IMG/VR virus record: IMGVR_UViG_3300010354_000011
Coordinates: 1 to 38,076 of that record
Source of the DNA: a virus
Length of the DNA: 38,076 nt
Strand: one strand, 5' to 3'
The notes under the pieces were generated by a model. That model was given only the letters and a program-made list of their open reading frames with translations, had not been told where the DNA came from and did no database searches. Shown one piece after another: positions 7,540 through 15,581 of this stretch (positions are counted from its first letter, which is position 1; the number at the start of each line of letters is the position of its first letter). The position numbers and the translations under genes were made by a program.

Positions 7540-7718
7540 AGAAGATTGTTATCGCCGCCGCTCTGGCCCTGACTGCCACCTCTGCCGCAGCGCAGTACCA
7601 GATGACCCACTACCTCGTCGCGCAGTGGTTCGAGAACGGCAACCAAATGTGCCGCTATGACAATGGCACCGTGCTGAACATGGGCTACCGCCTTTGCCCG
7701 CTGAGCATCAAGGGCTGA
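7536..7718 (+). CDS. Small exported protein with Sec signal peptide
   Basis: A 60-residue product with a textbook signal peptide: MKK, then a hydrophobic core (IVIAAALALTATSAAAQ), with a likely signal peptidase I cut after AAA19. The mature part is about 41 residues with two cysteines (C39 and C54) that could form a disulfide in the periplasm. ATG 7536 follows GAAGAAGGAAGATACAA. Exported proteins in phage early operons often alter the envelope, for example to exclude other phages; here that is inference. Confidence 0.75.
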   Translation: MKKIVIAAALALTATSAAAQYQMTHYLVAQWFENGNQMCRYDNGTVLNMGYRLCPLSIKG

Positions 7719-7720
7719 TA

Positions 7721-7924
7721 ATGTTCGACCCCGATTACGAGGAATCACTTAGCAACAGGTACGCCCCGGAGGGGTGGGGGGCGGACCTCGGAACGCCAAG
7801 CCACTACCGCCCGCTTGCGGGCGGGGAATATCTTACCGCGCATATGGTCCCGAAACTCTGGGACGAAATTCGCGCGATACAAGACCGCAAGAACAGGAGA
7901 GTGAAGACATGGCTGGTGAAATAG
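7721..7924 (+). CDS. Small early protein upstream of the nuclease
   Basis: A 67-residue protein from ATG 7721, one base after the preceding TGATA. It is aromatic and acidic at the N-terminus (MFDPDYEESLSNRYAPEGWG) and basic at the end (QDRKNRRVKTW). Its last 16 bases overlap the nuclease start, so the two are probably coupled. Function is unknown. Confidence 0.6.
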   Translation: MFDPDYEESLSNRYAPEGWGADLGTPSHYRPLAGGEYLTAHMVPKLWDEIRAIQDRKNRRVKTWLVK

Positions 7925-9069
7925 CCCACGCGTCTTTCGGCGCGTCGAACTCGAAACGGCGCATGGCTTGCCCCGGCAGCCTCAAAGCCGAGGAGCGGTT
8001 TCCCGACGAGAGCAGCCCCTTCGCCGAACTCGGCACGGCCGCGCACGAATTGGGCGAGCACTGTCTTCGTGAGGGGATAGAAGACGTAGCCCTGTGCATC
8101 GGTGGCACATTCAACGATCACGTTGTTGATGACAATATGGCCGCCGCGGTGCAGACTTACGTCAACTACGTCCGCGCAGTCGAGGCCGAGGAGGCGCCGG
8201 CGCTGGTGCGCCTTGAGCAACGCTTCAGTCTTGAAGCTCTCGACCCGCCGATGCCGATGTTCGGCACGAGCGACTGCACTATCTACGGCAAGGAGACGGG
8301 CAACCTCTGGATCATCGACTACAAGCACGGCCAAGGCGTCGCTGTCGATGTCGAGGACAACGCCCAGTTAAAGTACTACGCGCTGGGTGCTGTGCTGAAG
8401 ATCGGGGCCAAAGCGCCTATCAATCAAGTTCACACCGCCATCGTGCAACCCCGCGCCCAGCACCGTGATGGTTCGATCCGCGTCTATTCCTACACGAAGG
8501 ATGAGATACTCGACTTCGGCACGGACTTGATCGACGCCGCGCACGCTGCGCTCAAGCCCGACGCCCCGCTTATTCCCGGCGACCACTGCCAGTTCTGCAA
8601 GGCGTCCGGCACGTGTTCGGCTCTGCGCCGGGGCGCGCTGGCTGTGGCGCAGGATGAGTTCGGTGCGGTGCGCGTAGCCGATGACATCACGCCGGAGGAA
8701 GTCGCGGCTTACATGGACAAGATTCCGCTCATCGAAGAGTGGATCAAATCCATCCGCCGCCACGCCAACGCGCTGCTTGAAGCGGGCGAGACTGTGCCGG
8801 GCTTCAAACTGGTGGAGCGCCGCCCGACGCGGCGCTGGAAGAACGAAGAGGAGTTGCTCGAATGGGCGGCTTCCGAAAATCTGGAGGACGAGGAGATTTT
8901 CGAGAAGAAGATCAAGTCGCCCGCTCAGATCGAGAGGATCGTGGGCAAGAAGAATGTCCCCGCTCATCTCGTCATGTCAGTGTCGTCCGGCCTTTCGATG
9001 GTCCGCGACACCGACGCCCGACCGTCGGCTGCCCTTCTGGCGTCTGACGAATTTACCGTGAACGAGTGA
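7909..9069 (+). CDS. DUF2800 family Cas4/RecB-like exonuclease
   Basis: A 386-residue PD-(D/E)XK nuclease of the DUF2800 group. Visible motifs are GTAAHELGEHCL at 42-53, D122 in FGTSD, and D137-Y-K139 in WIIDYKHG, which together form the nuclease core. A single N-terminal cysteine (C21) plus C227, C230 and C236 in HCQFCKASGTC match the iron-sulfur cluster arrangement of Cas4/AddB nucleases. ATG 7909 is preceded by GGAGAGTGAAGAC. It lies directly before the DUF2815 gene, the usual partner. It probably resects DNA ends for phage recombination and replication. Confidence 0.88.
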   Translation: MAGEIAHASFGASNSKRRMACPGSLKAEERFPDESSPFAELGTAAHELGEHCLREGIEDVALCIGGTFNDHVVDDNMAAAVQTYVNYVRAVEAEEAPALVRLEQRFSLEALDPPMPMFGTSDCTIYGKETGNLWIIDYKHGQGVAVDVEDNAQLKYYALGAVLKIGAKAPINQVHTAIVQPRAQHRDGSIRVYSYTKDEILDFGTDLIDAAHAALKPDAPLIPGDHCQFCKASGTCSALRRGALAVAQDEFGAVRVADDITPEEVAAYMDKIPLIEEWIKSIRRHANALLEAGETVPGFKLVERRPTRRWKNEEELLEWAASENLEDEEIFEKKIKSPAQIERIVGKKNVPAHLVMSVSSGLSMVRDTDARPSAALLASDEFTVNE

Positions 9070-9083
9070 ACAAGGAACTACGT

Positions 9084-9644
9084 ATGAGCAAAGTTATTAC
9101 CCCTGAAGCCGTCATCAGCTACCCCCACATCTTTGAACCGCAGACGCCTCCGGGCGCCAGTGAGCCGGTCTATAGCTGCGCCCTCGTCTTCAAGGACGAC
9201 GTGGACATTACCGACATGAAGGCCGCCGTGATGGCTGTCGCCAAGGAGAAGTGGGGCGACAAGACGCGCGACATGATTAAGGCCGGCAAAATCCGGATGC
9301 CGTTCCGCGAAGATGCCGTGGACAAGGGCTACCCGGAGGGTTCGGTCTTCGTCAATGTTAAGTCGAAGCAGGCGCCCGGCGTCGTGTCGATCTACGCTGG
9401 GCCGGACGGCAAGCCGGCCATCATCACTGATCCTAAAGAGATTTATCCGGGCGCGGTGGTGAAGGCGTCGCTGCGGGCCTACGCCTACAGCGTCAACGGC
9501 AACAACGGCGTGGCGTTCAGCCTCGGCAATCTTCAGAAGATCAAGGACGGCCCCCGTATGGACGGGCGTCTGTCTGCGGCGGACGAGTTCACTGCGGAGG
9601 CTAAGCCGACCGCAGACATCTCGGACCTCGACGATCTGCTGTAA
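9084..9644 (+). CDS. DUF2815 family single-stranded DNA-binding protein
   Basis: The 186-residue product matches the DUF2815 family, regarded as an OB-fold ssDNA-binding protein. Features seen are the YPHIFEP opening, the KWGDKTRDMIK segment near 60, and an acidic tail ending DISDLDDLL, typical of SSB-like partner binding. I chose ATG 9084, with AAGGA eight bases upstream; GTG 9066 overlaps the preceding stop and would add six residues. It is the last gene of the early operon and is followed by a strong terminator. Confidence 0.85.
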   Translation: MSKVITPEAVISYPHIFEPQTPPGASEPVYSCALVFKDDVDITDMKAAVMAVAKEKWGDKTRDMIKAGKIRMPFREDAVDKGYPEGSVFVNVKSKQAPGVVSIYAGPDGKPAIITDPKEIYPGAVVKASLRAYAYSVNGNNGVAFSLGNLQKIKDGPRMDGRLSAADEFTAEAKPTADISDLDDLL

Positions 9645-9654
9645 GTGATAGGGG

Positions 9655-9680
9655 CCGGGGGCGAGTTGGGTCGCCCTCGG
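9655..9680. terminator. Terminator between convergent DUF2815 and SNF2 genes
   Basis: CCGGGGGCGA and TCGCCCTCGG form a 10-bp stem (one G-T pair) around a 6-base loop, followed by TTTCCTT on the plus strand. It closes the early plus operon. The minus-strand transcript also ends here, but its T-run is poor. Confidence 0.75.
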
Positions 9681-9685
9681 TTTCC

Positions 9686-10969
9686 TTAATCCAAAGCCTC
9701 AGAGATCATCTGAGCTTTCCGCCCGAGTGTCCGTGCGACGATTTCGTCAACCGAATTAGCTAGGGCAAACGACCGCACGATCACTGGCTTGGACTGGCCG
9801 ATGCGATGGCATCGCTTCGACGCCTGAGCGTTCACCGCCGGCACCCAGTCCATCTCCGCAAAGACAACTTGGTTCGCAGCCGTCAGCGTGATCGCTGTCG
9901 AGCAGGCCGTGATCTGGCCGATGAAGACGCGGCACTCCGCGTCGTTCTGGAACCTATCAATCTCGGACTGGCGCTCCTGATTCCCAAGACCGCCCACAAT
10001 GTAGGCCGGGTTGAACTCGGCCAGCCCTTCGCGCAACGCTTCGAGCGCCGCGCGGTGGTAAGCGAACACCACGACTTTCTCGTAGGCGTTGTCCTTCAAC
10101 TCGGCCGCTAACTGCGCCGCTATAGGCTTCGCCTTGGCCAGCGCGGTGAGCCGGCGCATCGACGCCATGTGCGGCGCGATGTCACCCAACTTGTCGCCCA
10201 CGTCGCTCTGCGTGATGGCGCTTTGCAGGATGAGTTCGACCGCGGCCCGCTCCTGCTCGTTCTCGATGTGGGCCATGTCGTCCCAGCCATCGACCTCGAC
10301 CACGGAGTCCTGCCACCACAAGGGCGGCAGTTCCTTCAGCACGCTCTCGGTTTTGCGGCGGAGCATGATAGACTTGAGGATGGTCTTGAACTCGCCCATC
10401 CTCTCGGCCTTGTTGCCCAGCACCTTCAGCCCGAACTGCCCGTTCCACGTCTTACAGAAGTAGAGAGTGTAGTCCGTAAAGTTGAGAGGATACTGCCAGA
10501 TGGCCTTAAGATGTGTCCAGAAATCACTGACATCGTTAGGAAAGGGAGTGCCACTAAGAAGCCAAACACGATCAGCGAAACGAACAAGACCATCCCCACG
10601 GCAAAACTGACCGTAGAGATACTTAGTGCGCTTAGCTTGACGGTTCTTGAGATAGTGCGCTTCATCGAGGACGATAACGTCCGGCTCGAACTTGGCGATT
10701 TCATTGCGCACCTCCTTCGACTGAGTCATCTTGTCGTAGGAAAAGACTTTAATATCGCGCTCGACGCGACCCCACTTCTCGAACTCGCGGCGCCAGTTTA
10801 TCTTGGCGATGGCCGGGCAGATCACGACAACCTTCTTGAGTTCGAGCGCGTCACACGCCGCGATCACTTGGATGGTCTTGCCGAGCCCTTGCTCATCCGC
10901 CAGAAACGCGGCGGGATTTTCGGCGAGGAACTTTGCCCCCACCCTCTGGTAATCGAATAGATGTTTCAT
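9686..10969 (-). CDS. SNF2-family DNA helicase/translocase
   Basis: A 427-residue superfamily 2 ATPase from ATG 10969, with AGGAAGAGGCGA just upstream; an ATG 21 bases further up is less well placed. Motif I is DEQGLGKT (lysine at about 31), motif II is DEAH at about 102-105, motif III SGTP follows, and the C-terminal helicase half ends with QASKRCHRIGQ (motif VI). Phage SNF2 proteins of this size accompany DUF2800/DUF2815 and Pol I and probably remodel recombination or fork intermediates. The gene overlaps the RuvC-like gene by 77 bases, so the two resolution functions are co-expressed. Confidence 0.9.
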   Translation of the reverse strand: MKHLFDYQRVGAKFLAENPAAFLADEQGLGKTIQVIAACDALELKKVVVICPAIAKINWRREFEKWGRVERDIKVFSYDKMTQSKEVRNEIAKFEPDVIVLDEAHYLKNRQAKRTKYLYGQFCRGDGLVRFADRVWLLSGTPFPNDVSDFWTHLKAIWQYPLNFTDYTLYFCKTWNGQFGLKVLGNKAERMGEFKTILKSIMLRRKTESVLKELPPLWWQDSVVEVDGWDDMAHIENEQERAAVELILQSAITQSDVGDKLGDIAPHMASMRRLTALAKAKPIAAQLAAELKDNAYEKVVVFAYHRAALEALREGLAEFNPAYIVGGLGNQERQSEIDRFQNDAECRVFIGQITACSTAITLTAANQVVFAEMDWVPAVNAQASKRCHRIGQSKPVIVRSFALANSVDEIVARTLGRKAQMISEALD

Positions 10970-11444
10970 TCGCCTCTTCCTCTGCGGCATAGCACGCTAT
11001 CAGCGTAGCATCCGCGCGTCCATCATCTTTTTTCCGTGCGAAGAGATGGGCTTGGTCGGGGAAGAGTTCGATGGCGCGAGTGCGGCTCCCGTCCTTCCCG
11101 CCGAATAGCCGCATCTTCTTCGTCCATGTGGCTGGCGGGACGAGGGAGAAGGGAATGTCGAGCGCGGCCAAGACGCCCTCGATGATGCCGGCTGCGCGGC
11201 CGAAGCTGAAGGTGGACGCTACTCCCTGACCCGGCATGGAGTGGACCTTCTCTACGATTGCGTGGGCGCCATCGGCGTGCGGGCGCAGGAGATGCGCGAG
11301 GCGGACGGCGTCCACTTGGTTCACCGTCCGCGGCCCGCGTTTTACCTTAGTTGTCGGCATGTCGATAATGACGAGGTGCCGGCTATCCAAATCGAGGATG
11401 GCAAAGGCGCCAGTAGCGCCGGGGTCCACGCCAATAATTTTCAT
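10893..11444 (-). CDS. RuvC-like Holliday junction resolvase
   Basis: The 183-residue product has the RNase H-like RuvC core: D7 in IIGVDPGATG, E65 in AIVEKVHSM, a FSFGRAAGIIEG helix at 80-90, and the terminal acids in KKDDGRADA (D141, D145). The family cuts four-way junctions made during recombination and replication. The basic C-terminal tail (PRRKSRRVSGG) may bind DNA. It sits between the small-basic-protein cluster and the SNF2 helicase. A second, unrelated junction resolvase (endonuclease VII) lies at 31172. Confidence 0.85.
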   Translation of the reverse strand: MKIIGVDPGATGAFAILDLDSRHLVIIDMPTTKVKRGPRTVNQVDAVRLAHLLRPHADGAHAIVEKVHSMPGQGVASTFSFGRAAGIIEGVLAALDIPFSLVPPATWTKKMRLFGGKDGSRTRAIELFPDQAHLFARKKDDGRADATLIACYAAEEEANETSIRLPEGGGKVPRRKSRRVSGG

Positions 11445-11459
11445 GGCGTGAGTATATAC

Positions 11460-11720
11460 TCACCATTTAACTTTGTCAGCCCAGTAGGCGGCGGACATCT
11501 TACCTTTGGCGATATTACTTGCGTGCCTCGCCTTAAAGGCTTTGTTCCGGGCCGAGCCTTCGGGCGATCCCTTCACGCCCTGCTGGCCGAACCGGATCGT
11601 CTTTACTTGGTCGCCTTCCTTGGCCACCACGACGTGTGACTTCGTAGGATGCGAGGGGGTGCGCTTGGGTTTGTTGAACCCAGCCACACCCGCACGCGTG
11701 AGACGACTGTCTTTCTTCAC
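11460..11720 (-). CDS. Small basic phage protein (DUF6321-like)
   Basis: An 86-residue protein starting at GTG 11720, which overlaps the previous stop (GTGA). The sequence, with KPKRTPSHPTKSHVVVAKEG, TIRFGQQGVKGS and a terminal KMSAAYWADKVKW, resembles a small family common in marine podophages, which I believe is DUF6321. It is strongly basic and its role is unknown; it may be a virion or DNA-associated component. The recalled family number is less certain than the resemblance. Confidence 0.75.
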   Translation of the reverse strand: MKKDSRLTRAGVAGFNKPKRTPSHPTKSHVVVAKEGDQVKTIRFGQQGVKGSPEGSARNKAFKARHASNIAKGKMSAAYWADKVKW

Positions 11721-11839
11721 TTCTTCTTGGCTTTCTTCTTCGCCATCTTCATGGGCTTGCCCATCTTGGCCGCAGCCTTCTCCGCCATCGCCATACCCTT
11801 GGGACCGTAGCTATACTTCTTTCCACCAACCATCGGCAT
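11717..11839 (-). CDS. 40-residue Lys/Met-rich basic protein
   Basis: A tiny gene starting at ATG 11839. The peptide is MPMVGGKKYSYGPKGMAMAE followed by Ala/Lys/Met repeats, and it ends in a lysine tail. It resembles other small basic phage structural-region proteins, probably DNA-associated. The stop overlaps the next GTG. Confidence 0.6.
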   Translation of the reverse strand: MPMVGGKKYSYGPKGMAMAEKAAAKMGKPMKMAKKKAKKK

Positions 11840-11851
11840 AATCAGGTTCCT

Positions 11852-12001
11852 TTACTTCTTCTTGGCTGTCTTAGCGGATTGGCGAAAGGCCGCAGCCGTC
11901 GGCGCTCCCTTGCTTCCGGGCTTGCGCATCCGTTCGCCGGACCCGGCGGCGATGCGCTTCCGTTTGGCATTGATGTTGGCGTAGAGTCCTTTGCCCGGCA
12001 T
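11852..12001 (-). CDS. 49-residue basic protein (MPGKGLYANI type)
   Basis: ATG 12001 overlaps the previous TAA (TAATG). The peptide begins MPGKGLYANINAKRKRIAAG and ends with a KTAKKK tail. Closely similar small basic proteins occur beside phage structural genes; their function is unknown. Confidence 0.65.
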   Translation of the reverse strand: MPGKGLYANINAKRKRIAAGSGERMRKPGSKGAPTAAAFRQSAKTAKKK

Positions 12002-12123
12002 TATCGTATCCTCATGTCGCTCTTCGGCCCCAGCTTCTTACGATGCCGAAGGGCCTTGGGTTTGTGCCGGCGCTTGGCCTTGGGTTCCGGCCTCCAAGTT
12101 TTTCCTACTACAGTGCGTGCCAT
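12001..12123 (-). CDS. 40-residue Arg/Lys-rich protein
   Basis: ATG 12123 follows the large virion protein gene by 14 bases. The peptide (MARTVVGKTWRPEPKAKRRH and onward) is about 40% basic, like a nucleic-acid-binding tail. The stop overlaps the next start. No family is recognised. Confidence 0.55.
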   Translation of the reverse strand: MARTVVGKTWRPEPKAKRRHKPKALRHRKKLGPKSDMRIR

Positions 12124-12137
12124 GTTAATACTCTGGT

Positions 12138-13847
12138 CTAACGAACTTGGGCGACTTTACCGCTATCGGTGATACCCATGCCATCCCCAAAGACGGCCCT
12201 CACCGGCTCGCCGTCGATATACGCAAACTGGCCGGATGGATCGTAGGTAACTACCGGGCCGCGCTCACCTGCGGTAGCTATGGCCTCGCGCGAACTTGCT
12301 GCGCCGACTTGGGGTGCCCCACCGGGCCGCGCCGACGCGCCGCGCGCGGCGCTGGCGATGTTTTCGACTTGCCCGGCGGCCATTCGGTTGGCGGTAGCGC
12401 GCGCCCCTACGCCGCCCGCCGCCATCAAAGCCGCAAGAGCCGGATTGCCTGTGTACGCAAGCGCCGCGGGGGCGCTTCCCGCGACCATGCCTCGGAGAGA
12501 CAAACCCGGGGCCAAGTTCCCAAGCGCCTGCAACGTAGCTACGCCGCCTTTGCCCCGCACAAAATCCTTCATAAGTTTTTGCACTTCAGGATCAAACTGG
12601 CGCAGGCGTTTTGGGTTATTGACCACAGTGCGGAACTGCGAACGCAGAGACCCCGCGGTAAGTCCCGATGCTGAGTTAGTGGCGCGTTCCACCAAATCTT
12701 GGACGGCTTCGCTTTGGCGCATAAGGCGCCAAGATTTTCTGGCGTTTGTTATGGCCAGAGCCGCGGCTGCATCGTCACCAGCCACGACGGCGTTGGCAGG
12801 AGGTTGGGCGATGAAGTCGTCAATCTTGTCGATGATTAGACGGCCCAAACGCCGCTCGTCGGGGTCTGCGCTACGTCCGGCCGTGTTGGCCACCCTGCGC
12901 ATCATTTCTACTTGAGAGAATGAAATCGGTTGGCCGCTAGTGGCAACGGTGTCGATTTCGTCAAGAGCGACCGCAATCCTCGGATGCAAGCGAGGGTTGA
13001 ACTGAATATCGTCAACCGCCATCAAGTCTTGACGGATGTTCGATGCAAGATTTCCGACAGCGGCATCATCAAAACGAACGCCCGCGGATTTGGCTTCTTG
13101 ATACGCGTTATCCGCCTGCACGCGCAAATCTTCCGAGCTTTTGGCCGAAGGCTTAGGCGTAGCTGCGCGACCTGCGGCCATGCCCCCCGCGAGCGAAATC
13201 CCCGTAAGTGCGAAAGGATTTGTGACGCCCGCCTCTCTCGCAACCGCGGGCGCAAAGGACGCACCCGCGGACGCTGCGGCCTGCTGGCGCGGAGCTTGGG
13301 CCAAAGTTTCCATAATCGCGCGGGTAGTTGACGGAGCCATGCGCCCGGCCGTCGTAGCCAGCGCAGCGGGCGTGGCCACCCCACCAGCCAAACCTTCTAC
13401 TGTCTGGCCCAAGATGCGCTGCCCCGCGGTCTGCGGTGCGCGGCCGATGCCTATATCCTGATACATTTCGCGGATAGTCTGAGACGGCAACGGAACCGCC
13501 TCCCCACCGAAAGCGGGGGCGACTACGTTGTAAATGCCGGTTCCCAGATCAGACAGACCCAGCGACAGAACGCCCCCCGCAGCGCCGGGCACCGCCCCAA
13601 TCCCCGCAAGGGGCGCGCCCGCCGCAGCGCCAAGGCCGGCTACAGTGGCATAAGGCGCAAGCGCGCCAGTGATAACGCCGAGATTCTGTGATAACGAAGT
13701 ATCCGGTTCCGGCGAGGGGGGAGGCGCACCGGCCGCGTCGGGAAACTGCGCGATTACGGCCGCGATCAGTTCTTCGTCCGTCGCCCCTTCCGGCCCTTCA
13801 ATGTCGTAGGTTCGTCCATCCGGCCCCGTTATCTCGTATTTGACCAT
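12138..13847 (-). CDS. Large virion-associated protein, probable ejection protein
   Basis: A 569-residue Ala/Gly-rich protein. The first 35 residues (YEITGPDGRTYDIEGPEGAT followed by DEELIAAVIAQ) are a small module often found at the N-termini of phage virion and host-interaction proteins. Residues about 55-110 are hydrophobic and glycine-rich. Residues about 235-430 are helical and acidic/basic with few aromatics, as in internal proteins of podophages that leave the capsid with DNA. No enzymatic motif is seen. Its position after the tail genes and next to three other helical proteins supports an ejection or internal core role, but this is not proven. Confidence 0.6.
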   Translation of the reverse strand: MVKYEITGPDGRTYDIEGPEGATDEELIAAVIAQFPDAAGAPPPSPEPDTSLSQNLGVITGALAPYATVAGLGAAAGAPLAGIGAVPGAAGGVLSLGLSDLGTGIYNVVAPAFGGEAVPLPSQTIREMYQDIGIGRAPQTAGQRILGQTVEGLAGGVATPAALATTAGRMAPSTTRAIMETLAQAPRQQAAASAGASFAPAVAREAGVTNPFALTGISLAGGMAAGRAATPKPSAKSSEDLRVQADNAYQEAKSAGVRFDDAAVGNLASNIRQDLMAVDDIQFNPRLHPRIAVALDEIDTVATSGQPISFSQVEMMRRVANTAGRSADPDERRLGRLIIDKIDDFIAQPPANAVVAGDDAAAALAITNARKSWRLMRQSEAVQDLVERATNSASGLTAGSLRSQFRTVVNNPKRLRQFDPEVQKLMKDFVRGKGGVATLQALGNLAPGLSLRGMVAGSAPAALAYTGNPALAALMAAGGVGARATANRMAAGQVENIASAARGASARPGGAPQVGAASSREAIATAGERGPVVTYDPSGQFAYIDGEPVRAVFGDGMGITDSGKVAQVR

Positions 13848-13849
13848 TA

Positions 13850-14581
13850 CTAGTTCCTACGTTTTACGGTGAACCCAGAAGTTGCGGCGGGTGCGGCTTG
13901 TTTCTTCGCCGCGGTTGCCCCCGCCGCGGTGGGCGAGCCGTACCGCTTTTGAATTGTGGCAAGGGTTTCGTTCACCGTCTCCAGTGTCTGCGTTGGGTCG
14001 GTCGCAAGCTGAAGAAGGCGCTGAAGTTCAAACGAGTTATCGACTTGTTTGCTGCTCATCCCCGTCGCGCTCATGATGTCCCGCACCAAAATGTTACGGA
14101 CGTTGCGAATCGTCGCACGGGTCGATTCCGCTGGGGAAGCAGTCGGGTTGCCGATTGTTTCGCCGATATTCGCCGCAGCCCAGTTAATGGTGTTATCCAG
14201 AAGTCCCTGCTTCGCGCTGATCGCGCCGCCCTGCTTTTCCAACTGAGTGTAGTACTTCTTGAGTTCACCGATGGTTGATTCAAGACCTTTTTGGCCGCGG
14301 GCCATGACGGTTTGCTCTTGTTCGCGTTCAGCCTGTATGCGCGCAGCGGCTTCCGCTGCGGCAACGGCGGCGCGATACTCTGGCGTATCTTTTGGGCCGA
14401 TTGGAGTTGGCAGCGGGGCGCTTTTCGGACGCTTATACACGGGGGTTACTCGGCCCGGACCTGCCGCGGCGGCGCCCCCATTCGGAACAACTAGGCGCGG
14501 CACACCGCCGCGAACAACGTAGGTGTTGCCGTCGCTCCCGGCCAACATCTGACCTTCGGTGTACTGCTGTCCGTCTGCCAT
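13850..14581 (-). CDS. Virion protein, helical, unknown role
   Basis: A 243-residue protein from ATG 14581 (GGAAAG seven bases upstream). The N-terminus (GQMLAGSDGNTYVVRGGVPR) is a beta-type segment, then there is a Pro/Lys linker and a long helical region with Gln, Glu and Lys (residues about 85-215), and a Lys-rich end. The neighbours and composition suggest an internal or ejected virion protein. It has no recognised domain. Confidence 0.6.
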   Translation of the reverse strand: MADGQQYTEGQMLAGSDGNTYVVRGGVPRLVVPNGGAAAAGPGRVTPVYKRPKSAPLPTPIGPKDTPEYRAAVAAAEAAARIQAEREQEQTVMARGQKGLESTIGELKKYYTQLEKQGGAISAKQGLLDNTINWAAANIGETIGNPTASPAESTRATIRNVRNILVRDIMSATGMSSKQVDNSFELQRLLQLATDPTQTLETVNETLATIQKRYGSPTAAGATAAKKQAAPAATSGFTVKRRN

Positions 14582-14582
14582 G

Positions 14583-14879
14583 TTACTTTCCAATAACTAC
14601 ATGCCAATGGGGGCCAGTGGCGTAACGAGAAGGGTTGCGGACCTCGTCTCTGGCTTCGATAATCTTATAACCCGCAGAACGTATTGAGTCTACGTATTGC
14701 TCAAAAGTCATACCGGGGATGGGCGCCACGTCTACCGCTCCGGTTGAACGAGCGTGGAACGAGCGAGGGTTCTTCTTCGACAGCGGATGTTCTGGGCCGC
14801 GATACCCCGAAGTTATGCGAGCTTGGGGAAATAGCTGCTGAACAACGTCGGTGCCTTTAGCGAAATTGCCCCGGCGCAG
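14583..14879 (-). CDS. M15-type peptidase domain, start unclear (possible +1 frameshift fusion)
   Basis: The ORF encodes an M15A-like (zinc D-Ala-D-Ala carboxypeptidase fold) domain: an ITSGYRGPEHPLSKKNPR segment, the ligand pair in SFHARSTGAVD, and GPHWHVVIGK at the C-terminus (HxH, zinc). Family members cut peptidoglycan cross-links. The start is odd. A perfect AAGGAGG lies at 14891-14897, but no ATG, GTG or TTG follows at useful distance in this frame; only CTG 14879 does. Upstream GTG or TTG codons would read Arg-rich noise from the overlapping gene. The domain instead joins smoothly to the end of the preceding gene if one base is skipped at TTT-C (see the separate finding). Confidence 0.75.
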   Translation of the reverse strand: MRRGNFAKGTDVVQQLFPQARITSGYRGPEHPLSKKNPRSFHARSTGAVDVAPIPGMTFEQYVDSIRSAGYKIIEARDEVRNPSRYATGPHWHVVIGK

Positions 14880-15570
14880 AAGACGCCGGACCTCCTTGCG
14901 ATGGGGTGGTGGTGATCGGAGAGAACGTAACGCCGGAAGGGGCCGGGGGGCCAAGCGCCACGCCCGGCGCCAAGAAATCCGAAGCGCGAATAACTTCACC
15001 GCCTTCAGCAACAGCGATGAACTTCTCGTCTTGTGTCGCCAACCACCTATCGGCCGCTGCTTTGCCAAACTTGCGGACACGATCTTCGTATTCTTTGATC
15101 TGCGCCGATTGAGTTTGCGTTTGCGCCATCAATCGCTCTTTGGCGATCTCCTCGAATGCACTCAGCGGCAATAGGCGCGCCTCTGCGCGCTGCTCTTCGG
15201 TTGGCAGACGCTTGATAAACGCGTCGCGGGCTTCGCGCTGGGCTTTCTCCGTTGCGGCCTGCACCCGCAGTTGCTCAACCGCCATGCGGTTCTGCAACTC
15301 AGCCAGCTTTTGCTGCCGAAGATTGCCGATCACCTGCTCCGGCGTAAGTCCCGCGCGTCGTCCGCTGCGGGTTGCAGAGCGAAGAAGACCGCTCAGGGCG
15401 AGGAGCTTATCACCGCCCGTGAGCGAACCACTGAGGTCGCCGCTGAGAAGGCGCGTCATTTCAGTTAGGCGGTTTGCCTGTTCGGTATCCGCGTTAGCGG
15501 CAGTGCCCGAGGCAATGCCCGCGGAGTTCGCGGCAGCGGCTCCAGCTTGTGACAAGAAAGGAAGACGCAT
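14857..15570 (-). CDS. Coiled-coil virion protein, possible N-terminal part of a peptidase fusion
   Basis: A 237-residue protein. Residues 1-30 are Ala-rich and residues 60-170 form long charged helices (EQRAEARLLPLSAFEEIAKE). Residues 180-205 (DEKFIAVAEGGEVIRASDF) look like a beta-hairpin, and the C-terminus is a flexible linker, GGPASSAPGQFR. The last codons overlap the M15 peptidase frame in the +1 register, which suggests that the linker normally leads into the peptidase. It is probably an internal or tail-tip virion protein. Confidence 0.65.
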   Translation of the reverse strand: MRLPFLSQAGAAAANSAGIASGTAANADTEQANRLTEMTRLLSGDLSGSLTGGDKLLALSGLLRSATRSGRRAGLTPEQVIGNLRQQKLAELQNRMAVEQLRVQAATEKAQREARDAFIKRLPTEEQRAEARLLPLSAFEEIAKERLMAQTQTQSAQIKEYEDRVRKFGKAAADRWLATQDEKFIAVAEGGEVIRASDFLAPGVALGPPAPSGVTFSPITTTPSQGGPASSAPGQFR

Positions 15571-15581
15571 TTCTCTACCCC

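Noticed and set aside
14857-14900. Minus-one frameshift into the peptidase
   Set aside because: The peptidase frame is +1 relative to the upstream gene, and no X-XXY-YYZ heptamer is present near the stop.
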